Below are positions 26,637 to 35,131 of a stretch of DNA of 64,000 bases, piece by piece; the first letter of the stretch is position 1; each line of letters begins with the position of its first letter. The position numbers and the translations under genes were made by a program. Source of the DNA: Leadbetterella sp. (GTDB lineage Bacteria; Bacteroidota; Bacteroidia; Cytophagales; Spirosomataceae); contig JAHBUH010000009.1 of assembly GCA_019638185.1 (NCBI GenBank), positions 1 to 64,000 on the forward strand, given 5' to 3'. The notes below the pieces were generated by a model. The model was not told where the DNA came from. It saw only the letters and a program-made list of their open reading frames with translations, and made no database searches.

Positions 26637-27167
26637 TTAAAGCTCCCGGATCTCCGCTTCCACCCGGGTATTTTCCCAGCGGATCTGCAAAACGGGCTGG
26701 CCTTCCCGGCCTTCGGTGATGGCAATACTGAGGTTCTCCTGGCGCTCCGGTACTTTCTCGGAGGGGACGCTCACATGAAGGTAATCGCGGGAGGGGTCAT
26801 AACGGGTGCCGTACTGGCCGGTTTCTGAGTTCAGGATGATCACCCAGTCTTTTTCCGAGGGTACTGACCAGAGGCTGTAGGTACCGGCTTTGACTTTTTT
26901 CCCACCCAATAAGCAGCTTTCCGAAAAACGGATCTCTGTGGCATCTCCTGAACCGGTACGCCAGACAATATCATACGGTACCCGGTAGCCGAAAATCTTG
27001 TCCTTACCGGCTTCGGCCTGGTTATACCGGACACTCACCAGGAGGCTGCCGATCTGCTTTTCGGACTCCTCACTTTTACTGAGGCTACCCATGATGATCT
27101 TAAGCAGTACAGCGGCAATACCCAGCAATACGATCACCCAGAATATAGTATTGAACAGTTTTTTCAT
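26637..27167 (-). CDS. DUF2911 domain protein with N-terminal membrane anchor
   Basis: 176 residues: one hydrophobic N-terminal segment (MKKLFNTIFWVIVLLGIAAVLLK) that can act as an anchor or uncleaved signal, then a DUF2911 domain (SVRYNQAEAGKDKIFG, IVWRTGSGDATEIRFSES, KAGTYSLWSVPSEKDWVIILN). Function unknown; members are exported beta-rich proteins in Bacteroidota. The start overlaps the comEC stop by 4 nt, so it is the last gene of the TPR-DUF4292-EnvC-panB-comEC transcript. Confidence 0.88.
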   Translation of the reverse strand: MKKLFNTIFWVIVLLGIAAVLLKIIMGSLSKSEESEKQIGSLLVSVRYNQAEAGKDKIFGYRVPYDIVWRTGSGDATEIRFSESCLLGGKKVKAGTYSLWSVPSEKDWVIILNSETGQYGTRYDPSRDYLHVSVPSEKVPERQENLSIAITEGREGQPVLQIRWENTRVEAEIREL

Positions 27168-29143
27168 TTTAACCGGTACGTTTTTGATCCCACCTCGTTC
27201 AGAACAATGACCCCGCTGTGTCTTGCCCTGATCCTTTCAATATAACTCCGGGCATTAGTAGCATCCAGGATAAGCTGAGTGCCCTGCACTTCTATAGCCG
27301 GGTCCAGTGCGTTATGAGAGACCAGAGTGTAACCGGCTCGGGGCAGGGAACGGGTACGGGCGGCTTTTACCCAGAAGATATCCCCCAGCTCCGTGTGCAG
27401 CAGCTCATTTTCTGCATCCGCTACGGTTTCCGCGGTTCTGTTTGAAATGCCCAGGGCATCGTAATAATTCCGGAGGTGATATTTTTCTATCTGCGGGTCA
27501 CGGCTGAGGGAATCCGATGAAAAGAATACCGCTGACCGCCCGTTCACCAGGCTAAGGCCATAGCCTTTAGGAATATGATGAAAAGTAAGCTCTGCCTGCC
27601 GGACCTGCAAAACCCTTTTCCCGGCTCCCCAAAGCATGAGGATCACCACCAGTACCGCCATCCCCTTCAGGTACACCACCCGCCTGAATTTCAGCCAGGC
27701 CTGGAAAAAGCCCGTCACCCCATACAGCAGGATCACCCCCGTGACGGAAAGGGCCAGCCCGTAGGTGACCGCGGCAGGCAGGCTGTGCACATACCATACG
27801 CAGGCATTCATGATCACGATCAGCCCCTTAAAAATCCACCCGGTGAGGGCGCCTATCACCGGCACTTTAAAGACAAAAAGCAGCAGCAAACCCACAGGAA
27901 GCAGAGGCATAGAGATCAGCCCCACCACCGGGTTAGCCAGCAGCATGTAGTTCGGGAACTGGTGAAAATAATACAGGGTTAACGGCAGGGTGTACACCTG
28001 GGCGGCCAGGGATACGGCCGTAGCCTCCCACAGTTTCTGCGGCGCCCACTGCCGGAAATGCAGCTGCCGGAGCAGCCAGGGGTAAAATACCAATATGCCC
28101 AGAACCGCCAGATAAGACAGTTGAAAACCCACATCATAGATCCATTCCGGTACCATCATCAGCAGGACGAGCGCGGAAAAAAGCAGGGTGTTTACCGGGT
28201 TACCGGTTCGCTTCAGGAAGATCCCTACCTGGAAAATAGTGAACATGAGCGTGGAGCGGCACACGCTGGGGCTTAAGCCGGTAAAAACCGCGTACGCCCA
28301 CAGGAAGAAAAGAACACAGGCTATGAAAGGCAGCTTCCGCCGGTTCAGGAAAGAACCGAACACCGCATTGAGCACCCAGAAAAGAATGGCAATGTGCATA
28401 CCGGAAACCGCCAGGGCGTGCACGGTGCCGGTATCGGTATACCACTGCTGGGTCTCCGGGTCCAGCTCAGCGCGCATCCCGCCGATCATGGCCTCAGCCA
28501 CGCCCAGCTGGCTGCCGTTATCCAGCACCTCCCTGAAAACCCGGTGGGTGTATACATTGGCCTGATGGGCATAGTAAAACAGCGACTTATGTGCAGACAT
28601 CCCCACCTTTCGGAAGTCGCCCGCGCGAAGAAACTGCCGGTGAAAGATGTGATTACGGGCCAGGTACTGCCGGTAGTCAAATTCATAAGGGCTTTTCGGG
28701 CCTTCTATCTCCTGTAAGGGGCCGTTTAAGACATAAATCTCGCCATATTCCGGGATTACGCCGGCTTTCTGATCAAAATACAGGAGGGTTTTCCCGGAAG
28801 CAGGCGCCCATTTCCCGTTTTGGAAAATGCCCAGCACGCGGCCGGTGGTCTTGTAAGAAGCGGTTTTGGTTTCAGTATAGGCCGCCACCTCCACCATTGC
28901 GCCGTCTGCTTCCTGCAGCGGCGGTACCGGCTCCTGGTAAAGGCGGGGAAGGGCGCCGCCCAGGAAGAAAAAAGCCAGGGGCAAAACATGCCTCAGTGCG
29001 CTTATTTTCAGGGAAAGGATCCCGCACAGCAGACACATCCCGGCACCGGCCAGGGTCAGAGGGAAGTTCAGGTTACCCGAAAGCAGGATACCCGTTATCA
29101 GGAAAACAAGGTATCGTAACGCCGGGTAGGTCCTGAGTATCAT
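27164..29143 (-). CDS. comEC: ComEC/Rec2 family DNA-uptake channel protein
   Basis: 659 residues. An N-terminal DUF4131-type region (about 30-180) precedes the Competence domain with GGMRAELDPETQQWYTDTGTVHALAVSGMHIAIL and about ten membrane spans through residue 500. The final 150 residues (ELTFHHIPKGYGLSLVNGRSA onward) sit where the metallo-beta-lactamase nuclease domain is found in Bacillus ComEC, but no HxHxDH motif is present, so this end is reduced or degenerate. The protein would pass single-stranded DNA across the inner membrane during transformation. It starts directly after the panB stop and overlaps DUF2911 by 4 nt. Confidence 0.9.
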   Translation of the reverse strand: MILRTYPALRYLVFLITGILLSGNLNFPLTLAGAGMCLLCGILSLKISALRHVLPLAFFFLGGALPRLYQEPVPPLQEADGAMVEVAAYTETKTASYKTTGRVLGIFQNGKWAPASGKTLLYFDQKAGVIPEYGEIYVLNGPLQEIEGPKSPYEFDYRQYLARNHIFHRQFLRAGDFRKVGMSAHKSLFYYAHQANVYTHRVFREVLDNGSQLGVAEAMIGGMRAELDPETQQWYTDTGTVHALAVSGMHIAILFWVLNAVFGSFLNRRKLPFIACVLFFLWAYAVFTGLSPSVCRSTLMFTIFQVGIFLKRTGNPVNTLLFSALVLLMMVPEWIYDVGFQLSYLAVLGILVFYPWLLRQLHFRQWAPQKLWEATAVSLAAQVYTLPLTLYYFHQFPNYMLLANPVVGLISMPLLPVGLLLLFVFKVPVIGALTGWIFKGLIVIMNACVWYVHSLPAAVTYGLALSVTGVILLYGVTGFFQAWLKFRRVVYLKGMAVLVVILMLWGAGKRVLQVRQAELTFHHIPKGYGLSLVNGRSAVFFSSDSLSRDPQIEKYHLRNYYDALGISNRTAETVADAENELLHTELGDIFWVKAARTRSLPRAGYTLVSHNALDPAIEVQGTQLILDATNARSYIERIRARHSGVIVLNEVGSKTYRLK

Positions 29144-29953
29144 CTAGTACGACTCTTTTTCATTGGGGAAATCACCGGCTTTCACATCACTGATATAGTT
29201 CATAAAAGCCGTGTTCATGACCTCTGCCAGGTCAGCGTACCGCCGGAGGAAACGGGGTGAAAAGTCTTTATTGATGCCCAGCATATCGTGAATCACCAGG
29301 ATCTGGCCGTCACAGCCGTTACCTGCGCCGATGCCGATGGTAGGAATGGTCAGCGATGCACTGACCTCCCGGGCCAGCCGGGCCGGGATTTTTTCCAGCA
29401 CCACGCCGAAGCACCCCAGGTCTTCCAGGAGCCGGGCGTTAGACCGCAGCAGTGCGGCTTCCTGCTCTTCTTTGGCCCTGACGGTATAGGTCCCGAATTT
29501 ATAGATGGACTGCGGGGTCAGTCCCAGGTGGCCCATCACGGGGATGCCCGCGCTCAGCACCCGGCGGATACAGTCTTCGATCTCCACGCCACCTTCCATT
29601 TTTACCGCATGTGCTTCTGATTCCTTCATGATCCGGACGGCGGTGCGGAGGGCTTCCGTGGAATTTCCCTGGTAGCTTCCGAAGGGCAGGTCTACCACCA
29701 CCAGGGCCCGCTTTACACCCCGCACCACACCCTGGGCGTGATAGATCATCTGATCTACGGTGATGGGAAGCGTGGTTTCGTGGCCCGCCATGACGTTAGA
29801 GGCGGAATCACCCACCAGGATCACCTCTATGCCCGCACTGTCTACCAGCTTGGCCATGGAGAAATCATAAGACGTGAGGCAGGCGATCTTCTCCCCTTTC
29901 TGCTTAAATTCCCGGAGGATATGGGTGGTTATTCTTTTAATTTCCGATTGCAT
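29144..29953 (-). CDS. panB: 3-methyl-2-oxobutanoate hydroxymethyltransferase
   Basis: 269 residues. KetoPantoate hydroxymethyltransferase motifs: [34 protein letters not shown] (metal Asp), [10 protein letters not shown] (second Asp), AVKMEGG (Glu ligand), [10 protein letters not shown], and [20 protein letters not shown] near 200. It makes ketopantoate from 2-oxoisovalerate and 5,10-methylene-tetrahydrofolate, the first step of pantothenate and CoA synthesis. Other pantothenate genes are not in the window. It sits between the EnvC-like gene (8-nt gap) and comEC (no gap). Confidence 0.96.
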   Translation of the reverse strand: MQSEIKRITTHILREFKQKGEKIACLTSYDFSMAKLVDSAGIEVILVGDSASNVMAGHETTLPITVDQMIYHAQGVVRGVKRALVVVDLPFGSYQGNSTEALRTAVRIMKESEAHAVKMEGGVEIEDCIRRVLSAGIPVMGHLGLTPQSIYKFGTYTVRAKEEQEAALLRSNARLLEDLGCFGVVLEKIPARLAREVSASLTIPTIGIGAGNGCDGQILVIHDMLGINKDFSPRFLRRYADLAEVMNTAFMNYISDVKAGDFPNEKESY

Positions 29954-29961
29954 AAGGATGG

Positions 29962-31323
29962 TTATTTAGACCCCAGCCAAAGCTCGGGATTAAGTTTGGT
30001 AAAATTATGCCAGACCTGGAAGTTGATCTCCGGAACGCCGTCTTTTTCCGCTACGGTACCGATGATCTCCCGGCCGGTTACTTTCTGATTCACCCGCACC
30101 GCCACGGTGGCCAGGTTAGCATATACCGTGTAGTAGTCGCCATGCTGCACGGCCACCACATAATTCAGCCCGGGGATTGCCGAAATATCCAGTACCACGC
30201 CTTCAAACACGGAACGTACTTCAGCCCCCGGTGCCGTACGGATGTCTACCCCGTGATTATCTACCTTAATGCCCTTCAGTACAGCGTGATCCCGCACCCC
30301 GAACTTACTGGATATAAAGCCGTTTGCCGGCCAGGAGAGCTTATTTCTGGCCGCACTGAATTTCCCGGTGGCTACCGTGGCTACTTCCGTACGGGTGGGT
30401 GCGGCCGGTTCGCGTACTTCTTCCTTCCGGGGAGCCGGTTCGGGTTTTGGTGCCGGGGCTTCCGTAACGGTTTTCCCGGATGACTTCTCCGCTTCGGCTT
30501 TCAGGCGCGCCGCTTCCTTACGTTCGGCCTCCAGCCGGGCCCTTTCTTCCGCCTTTTTCCGGGCGGCTTCCCGCGCCTTGGCTTCTTCTTCGGCTTTCCG
30601 GGCGGCCCGCTCCCGGGCAATGGCCACAGAGATCACGGAGTTCAACTGGCGTAAGGCATCCTGCTGTTTTTTAAGTTCGGTCTTCAGTTGCCCTTCCTTG
30701 GAGGTCAGCTCTTTCACGATCTGATCCTGCTTGCCTTTCATATCATCCAGCCCCTTTTTATCTTCGGATACCTGTTTGATCACGTTAGCCTGCCTGACCT
30801 TTCCCTGGGCCAGTTCCGCCTGCCGCTTCTTCAGGGCCTCGGTCAGGTTTTTCATTTTTTCGAATTTCCCTTTCCGGTTCTCCGCGTATTGCTTCAGGTA
30901 TTTGTAACGCATAAAGAGCTCGGTCACGGACGTGGACGAGAAAAGAAAACCCAGTTTAGTGAGTTTTCTGCTGTTTTTCCCTTCCCGCACAATGATCTCC
31001 GTATATTCTTTCTGCAGGGTGGCCAGCTCTACCCGGAGAGTATCCTGGGTGGCCAGGTTTTCAGCCATTTCCCGCTGGATCAGGTCAAAATCCTGCTGGG
31101 CAAGGGAGATTTTCTTTTCCTGGTTTTCAATCTGGCGCTGGAGGGCCTGGGCCTGGCTGAGCGACGACCGCTTTTCTTTCTGCGTCTGGCCCAGGATTTT
31201 TTTCACCTGCTCTATCCGCTCCAGGTTTTCCTTTTTTTCCGCTTCCAAAGCCGCACGGCTCTTCTGTGTCTGCCCGAAAACAGACGAAACCGCTATTAAA
31301 AGTAATATAAATGTTAATCTCAT
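29962..31323 (-). CDS. EnvC-like murein hydrolase activator with degenerate M23/LytM domain
   Basis: 453 residues: a signal peptide ([18 protein letters not shown]), a long coiled coil of heptads (about 20-240), an Ala/Glu/Lys/Arg-rich linker (about 240-310), then a C-terminal LytM fold (about 340-453). The zinc positions are changed: the first motif reads DNHGVDIR, with Asn where the metal His stands, and the usual YGHL is YANL. It should therefore not be a peptidase but an activator of amidases, as E. coli EnvC is at the division septum. It follows the DUF4292 lipoprotein (5-nt gap) and precedes panB in one operon. Confidence 0.9.
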   Translation of the reverse strand: MRLTFILLLIAVSSVFGQTQKSRAALEAEKKENLERIEQVKKILGQTQKEKRSSLSQAQALQRQIENQEKKISLAQQDFDLIQREMAENLATQDTLRVELATLQKEYTEIIVREGKNSRKLTKLGFLFSSTSVTELFMRYKYLKQYAENRKGKFEKMKNLTEALKKRQAELAQGKVRQANVIKQVSEDKKGLDDMKGKQDQIVKELTSKEGQLKTELKKQQDALRQLNSVISVAIARERAARKAEEEAKAREAARKKAEERARLEAERKEAARLKAEAEKSSGKTVTEAPAPKPEPAPRKEEVREPAAPTRTEVATVATGKFSAARNKLSWPANGFISSKFGVRDHAVLKGIKVDNHGVDIRTAPGAEVRSVFEGVVLDISAIPGLNYVVAVQHGDYYTVYANLATVAVRVNQKVTGREIIGTVAEKDGVPEINFQVWHNFTKLNPELWLGSK

Positions 31324-31328
31324 AGTTT

Positions 31329-32105
31329 CTAAATTCCGGGGAGCGGCTCTGTTTTATAGCTTCCCGGTATGCCGAAAGAAAAGCTCAATCCTCCTTCCAT
31401 AAACTCGATCCGTGAATGGGTGATCTCCAGCCGGGCATTGCTCCTGCCTGTCAGCAGCATGGAAATGACCGAAGGGATGAGCTGCTCATTCTGGGTAATA
31501 AACCGTTTAAAGCCCAGCTCCAGGGCGGATCCCCTGAGCGCGTCGTTTCCGCGTACCTCAAAAACCTTGTGTACTGAATTATCGATCCGGCTCTCAAAGG
31601 TGATCCCGTTCCGCACCTGGCGGATCAGGGATATCCCGCTGCCGGGTTCTACCTCATCTTTAGCCTCTGCCGGAAACAGCATTCCTCCCGTAAGCACCGC
31701 CTGCAGGAGGTTATAATTCAGATCAAAGCCCGATGTACGGCTGAGTTCTTCCCAGGTACCAATATAGGCTTTTCGGTTAAATCTGTCTAAAAAAATCAGC
31801 GAATCCTTCGTGATTTTTGCACGGGCCAGTTCCAGGCCTATGGAAACCGATGCCCAGATGATGGAATCTTTCCGGATATGGATGGTCAGCGGTACCTTCT
31901 GGGTCAGGGTGGCTGAACTGATATCGGCCTCTGACCTGAGGCGAAGCTCGGTAAACTGCGGCTCGGCAATGACAAGGGCGCCGGGGGTAGCGGTAGAGTC
32001 GGTAGTGGCTTTCCCGAGGTCCACTCCTTTCTTTTGCAACTTCCCTGACCGGCAGGAAGCCATCAGCAGAAGGAGCAGCAGGGTCAGCATGTGGTGTATT
32101 CGCAT
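31329..32105 (-). CDS. DUF4292 lipoprotein
   Basis: The start is the ATG at 32103-32105, which overlaps the TPR gene's stop as TGATG; longer upstream frames lack a signal. 258 residues with a lipobox LLLMASC (Cys near residue 18). The rest is one DUF4292 domain (TELRLRSEADISSATLTQKVPLTIHIRKDSIIWASVSIGLELARAKITKDSL), a beta-rich half-barrel. The conserved neighbourhood TPR - DUF4292 - EnvC in Bacteroidota points to an envelope role. The half-barrel shape invites comparison with LolA/LolB carriers, but this cannot be shown here. Confidence 0.87.
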   Translation of the reverse strand: MRIHHMLTLLLLLLMASCRSGKLQKKGVDLGKATTDSTATPGALVIAEPQFTELRLRSEADISSATLTQKVPLTIHIRKDSIIWASVSIGLELARAKITKDSLIFLDRFNRKAYIGTWEELSRTSGFDLNYNLLQAVLTGGMLFPAEAKDEVEPGSGISLIRQVRNGITFESRIDNSVHKVFEVRGNDALRGSALELGFKRFITQNEQLIPSVISMLLTGRSNARLEITHSRIEFMEGGLSFSFGIPGSYKTEPLPGI

Positions 32106-33736
32106 CAGATCTGTTTTATTTTTTCCTGAATGATCTTGTTTGTTTTGTCCAGTTGCAGGGCCTTCTTCCATTCTTCCTGTGCCTCTGCCGTTCTTCCCAA
32201 AGCAGAGAGGGCATCGCCTTTCGCATCAAAGTAAGCGGCACTCAGCAGCGCCTCCTCAGGGTTAATGAAACCGAGGGTTTTCAGGGCATCTTCCCCTTTC
32301 TTAGCGGCCAGCAGCGCCCGGGCAAAAAGTATTTTGTAGTAATTATTTTCCGGGTATTTCCCGCTGAGTCCGGCCGCCACCGGTAAAGCCGTTTCCGGCC
32401 GGGAATCCAGGAGGTGTTTCAGGTACAGGCTTTGCACGTAGGGATTATCGGGATGGGCTTTAGCCAGGGTTTCCAGGGCCGGGCCCATATTTTTCACTAC
32501 GGCCAGGCCGGCCTGCGCCCCGGCTTTCAGAACTGTATCGCTGCCGCCCAGCCGCAGGGCCTCTTCAAAAGACAGCTCCACATCATCCGGGTGGCGGTTC
32601 TGCCATTGGGCCAGTCCCAGATACAGCCAGATGGCCGGTTGGTTAGGAAAATACATCGTGGCATTATCGGCGTCTTTTTCCAGGCGGGGAAAATCAGCCA
32701 GCCGGTAATTAATCTGGAGCAGGGCCAGCCACACTTCAAACTGGTTCTTATCCAGGGTCAGTGCCCGGCTGTAGTGCTCCCGCGCCTGCAGGGGCTTACC
32801 CAGCCGGAAGCTGATGTCACCCGAGTAAAGATGGGCCCGGGCCTGATCCGGGTAGGCGGCCGTGAGCGCCAGTGATTTTTCCAGCAGCTGCTCCAGGCCG
32901 GCGGCATCGTCTCCAAAAGCCCGCAGGTGATTTCCCAGCACATTTACTTTCAGGGAATAGGGGAAAGCCGCCTGTGACAGCACCTTTTCCATTAATTGGC
33001 CGGAGGCCGCTTTATTCTTCTCCCCGGAATACAGCTCACTGAGCAGCCCGTAGGCATCGGCCAGGTCAGGGTGGGCCCTAATAGCCTCCTCCAGGAGCTT
33101 CACCGCTTCTTTTTTCTGACCGTTATTAAGGAGTATGGCGGCCTGGTTAAGCACAAATTCCGGGTTGGAAGCCGTCATTTTGCTGCCTTCTTTAATGGCC
33201 GCGTCTACTTTGTTTTCTTTCAGCAGGATGAGCTGGCGTGCTTTGGTAATCTTTTCGGAAGCGCCGAACTGCCTTTCGGCCAGTTCCAGGGTATTCAGCG
33301 CTTCTTTGGATTCGCCGGCATCGGCCTGCAGCTCCAGCAGCCGGTAATAGGCCTCCGCATCTTCAGGCTTCAGGCGAATCATCTCCCGCCAGGCGTTCTG
33401 TGCCTCTTTGTTTTTCAGGTTTTTCTGCAGGATACCGGCATAATTCTCCAGGTAATACACACTGCTCTTGTCCAACTCTACGGCCCGGGCGGCGCTTAAT
33501 TCGGCTTTCGTGTTCTGTGCCAGGGCGCTTTCTGCCCGTGACTTCATATAAAACCCGGCGCCCGACTTTTCATTTACTTTCACAAAGGTATCAAACTGCT
33601 TCAGCGCCCCCGCGAAATCTTCCAGCACAAAGCGCATCATGCCTTCCGTGAACGTGCCCTCTCCTGCCGTAGCGCTGCCGGGGGTCTGTGCCACCGCCGC
33701 TACCGAAAGGAAAAAGAACAAAGCCAGTAATCGCAT
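32105..33736 (-). CDS. Exported tetratricopeptide repeat protein
   Basis: 543 residues, a signal peptide (MRLLALFFFLSVAAVAQT) and then TPR units along the whole length (for example FVLEDFAGALKQFDTFVKV, AQNAWREMIRLKPEDAEAYYRLLEL, AREHYSRALTLDKNQFEVWLALLQI, AEAQEEWKKALQLDKTNKIIQ). No enzymatic motif. Such proteins are periplasmic scaffolds. First gene of the operon leading to DUF4292, EnvC, panB, comEC and DUF2911; its stop overlaps the DUF4292 start. The 250-bp gap upstream is shared with the Fic pair on the other strand. Confidence 0.9.
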   Translation of the reverse strand: MRLLALFFFLSVAAVAQTPGSATAGEGTFTEGMMRFVLEDFAGALKQFDTFVKVNEKSGAGFYMKSRAESALAQNTKAELSAARAVELDKSSVYYLENYAGILQKNLKNKEAQNAWREMIRLKPEDAEAYYRLLELQADAGESKEALNTLELAERQFGASEKITKARQLILLKENKVDAAIKEGSKMTASNPEFVLNQAAILLNNGQKKEAVKLLEEAIRAHPDLADAYGLLSELYSGEKNKAASGQLMEKVLSQAAFPYSLKVNVLGNHLRAFGDDAAGLEQLLEKSLALTAAYPDQARAHLYSGDISFRLGKPLQAREHYSRALTLDKNQFEVWLALLQINYRLADFPRLEKDADNATMYFPNQPAIWLYLGLAQWQNRHPDDVELSFEEALRLGGSDTVLKAGAQAGLAVVKNMGPALETLAKAHPDNPYVQSLYLKHLLDSRPETALPVAAGLSGKYPENNYYKILFARALLAAKKGEDALKTLGFINPEEALLSAAYFDAKGDALSALGRTAEAQEEWKKALQLDKTNKIIQEKIKQI

Positions 33737-33864
33737 GATGAATAATTTAAGCCTTTAAAAAACGTAAATTTCACTATTTTCTTGTTAATGCGCAAATCAG
33801 GGGTGGTTTCTTTCACGTCGGCTGCGTTCTTGCCTAAAAGTAAAAAAGGGGTGAGTTTTTATTT

Positions 33865-33951
33865 TTGTAAATCTATAATATGACATAAATACTATTTTTG
33901 TAAGTTTATATATTTACAAAAAATGATATATGTTAGTATTTACGATTACAA
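33865..33951. promoter_or_regulatory. Nested palindrome with four half-sites upstream of the Fic pair
   Basis: Half-site TTGTAA at 33865-33870 and 33898-33903, and its complement TTACAA at 33914-33919 and 33946-33951. The inner pair extends to 9-bp arms, TTTTTGTAA and TTACAAAAA, around a 10-nt spacer. All four are symmetric about position 33908, with 27 and 26 nt between outer and inner sites. A TATTTTTG box (33893-33900) overlaps an inner site. It is 36 to 122 nt before the HTH gene and fits an autoregulated toxin-antitoxin-like operator. Confidence 0.6.
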
Positions 33952-33986
33952 TTTTATAATTTTGTTATTGTATAAGATGACAAAAG

Positions 33987-34445
33987 ATGAATATGACGGT
34001 ACTGCAGCGAAAACAGCTGTCCCGGAAAATAGCCGGGTTTGAACGCCTGAATGAAACTTTACCGCCTGTAGGGGGCTGGATAAAGGCTATTCGTACGGCT
34101 TTGGGGATGTCCCTGGAGCAGCTGGGAAATAAGCTGGGAATCAGCCGGCAGAGTGTGATGGCCCTGGAAATCCGGGAAAAGAGCCATAGCATTACCTTAC
34201 GCTCTTTATCCGAAACGGCAGAGGCCATGGATATGAAGCTGGTATACGCGCTGGTCCCGAAAGACGGCACGCTGGAGGCCCTGATAGAGCGCAAAGCCGA
34301 AGAGCTGGCCCGGAAGATCGTGACCCGCACTTCCCAGAGCATGAAGCTGGAAGGCCAGGAAAACCCGGCTGACCGCCTGATGGAGGCCTTTGAAGAAAGA
34401 AAAGCGGATATCCTTCAAAAGCTGCCTAAAGCGTTATGGGATTAA
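33987..34445 (+). CDS. Mobile mystery protein A (HTH-XRE regulator, antitoxin-like partner of Fic)
   Basis: 152 residues. The N-terminal region (LQRKQLSRKIAGFERLNETLPPVGGWIKAIRTALGMSLEQLG) is the TIGR02612 signature; an HTH-XRE domain covers about 30-95 (LGMSLEQLGNKLGISRQSVMALE). The C-terminal 60 residues are helical and charged. They contain SMKLEG at 118-123, which fits the (S/T)xxxE(G/N) motif that blocks the active site of Fic proteins in class I pairs such as VbhA/VbhT; a chance match in 152 residues is quite possible. The stop overlaps the Fic gene's start by 10 nt. It probably binds the palindrome upstream and represses its own operon. Confidence 0.88.
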   Translation: MNMTVLQRKQLSRKIAGFERLNETLPPVGGWIKAIRTALGMSLEQLGNKLGISRQSVMALEIREKSHSITLRSLSETAEAMDMKLVYALVPKDGTLEALIERKAEELARKIVTRTSQSMKLEGQENPADRLMEAFEERKADILQKLPKALWD

Positions 34446-35029
34446 CCCTGAAGTATAGTTACGGCGAAACACCCCTGGAGGAAGAAGAGCTGGAAGGGCT
34501 GAAGATAGCCTCTGTCTCTACCAAACGAGAGCTGGACGAGTGGGAGCAGAAAAACATAGAAGAGGCCATAGCCTGGCTGTACGGCCGGAGGCTGAAGGCG
34601 GCCCGGATCCTCAGCCCGGATTTTATCTGTGACCTGCATAAACGCATGTTTGGCGGGGTCTGGAAATGGGCGGGCCGGTTCAGAACTACGAAAAAAAACC
34701 TGGGAGTACCGGCGTATGAAATCCCGCTAGCTTTAAAAATACTGCTGGATGACACCCGGTACTGGCTGGAAAACGGCACTTATCCGCCTGACGAAATTGC
34801 GATCCGGTTTAAGCACCGGATCGTTTCCATTCACTGTTTTCCTAACGGTAACGGCCGGCACAGCCGGTTAACCGCTGATATCCTGGCCGAGAAGCTTTTC
34901 GGCTTACCGGTCTTCACCTGGGGAGCCTCCCTTCCCGCCGCAGACGAAGCCCGCAAAAGGTATATCGATGCCGTAAGACAGGCCGACCGGGGACAATGGG
35001 AATCCCTGCTGGGTTTTGCCCGCCTGTAA
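34436..35029 (+). CDS. Mobile mystery protein B (Fic/DOC family AMPylase-like)
   Basis: 197 residues. The Fic core motif HCFPNGNGRHSR (133-144) matches HxFxxGNGRxxR: catalytic His133, the anion-binding GNG (138-140) and Arg141/Arg144. The N-terminal GETPLEEEELEGLKIASVSTKRELDEWEQ and the flap KKNLGVPAYEIP are typical of TIGR02613. No (S/T)xxxE(G/N) inhibitory motif is visible in this protein, in contrast to the partner gene. Fic enzymes attach AMP or other nucleotide moieties to target proteins. It is translationally coupled to protein A, usual for this mobile pair found on genomic islands. Confidence 0.92.
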   Translation: MGLTLKYSYGETPLEEEELEGLKIASVSTKRELDEWEQKNIEEAIAWLYGRRLKAARILSPDFICDLHKRMFGGVWKWAGRFRTTKKNLGVPAYEIPLALKILLDDTRYWLENGTYPPDEIAIRFKHRIVSIHCFPNGNGRHSRLTADILAEKLFGLPVFTWGASLPAADEARKRYIDAVRQADRGQWESLLGFARL

Positions 35030-35105
35030 GTTTAGGGAGACCCGCCCTGACCCCGTTTTTCCGAATTAGTTTTATTTCCTGCTAAAACCATATGCATTCC
35101 GGCCT

Positions 35106-35113
35106 TATCTTTG
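35106..35113 (+). promoter_or_regulatory. -7 box upstream of the TPR/HTH regulator
   Basis: TATCTTTG, a perfect TAnnTTTG match, 18 nt before the ATG at 35132. It covers the alternative TTG codon at 35111, which supports the ATG as the start. Confidence 0.4.
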
Positions 35114-35131
35114 ATTTCGTTTTTTTGCCGG

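Noticed and set aside
28591-29136. A plus-strand frame of 181 codons opposite comEC
   Set aside because: Low-complexity Arg/Gly/Pro-rich translation typical of an antisense shadow.
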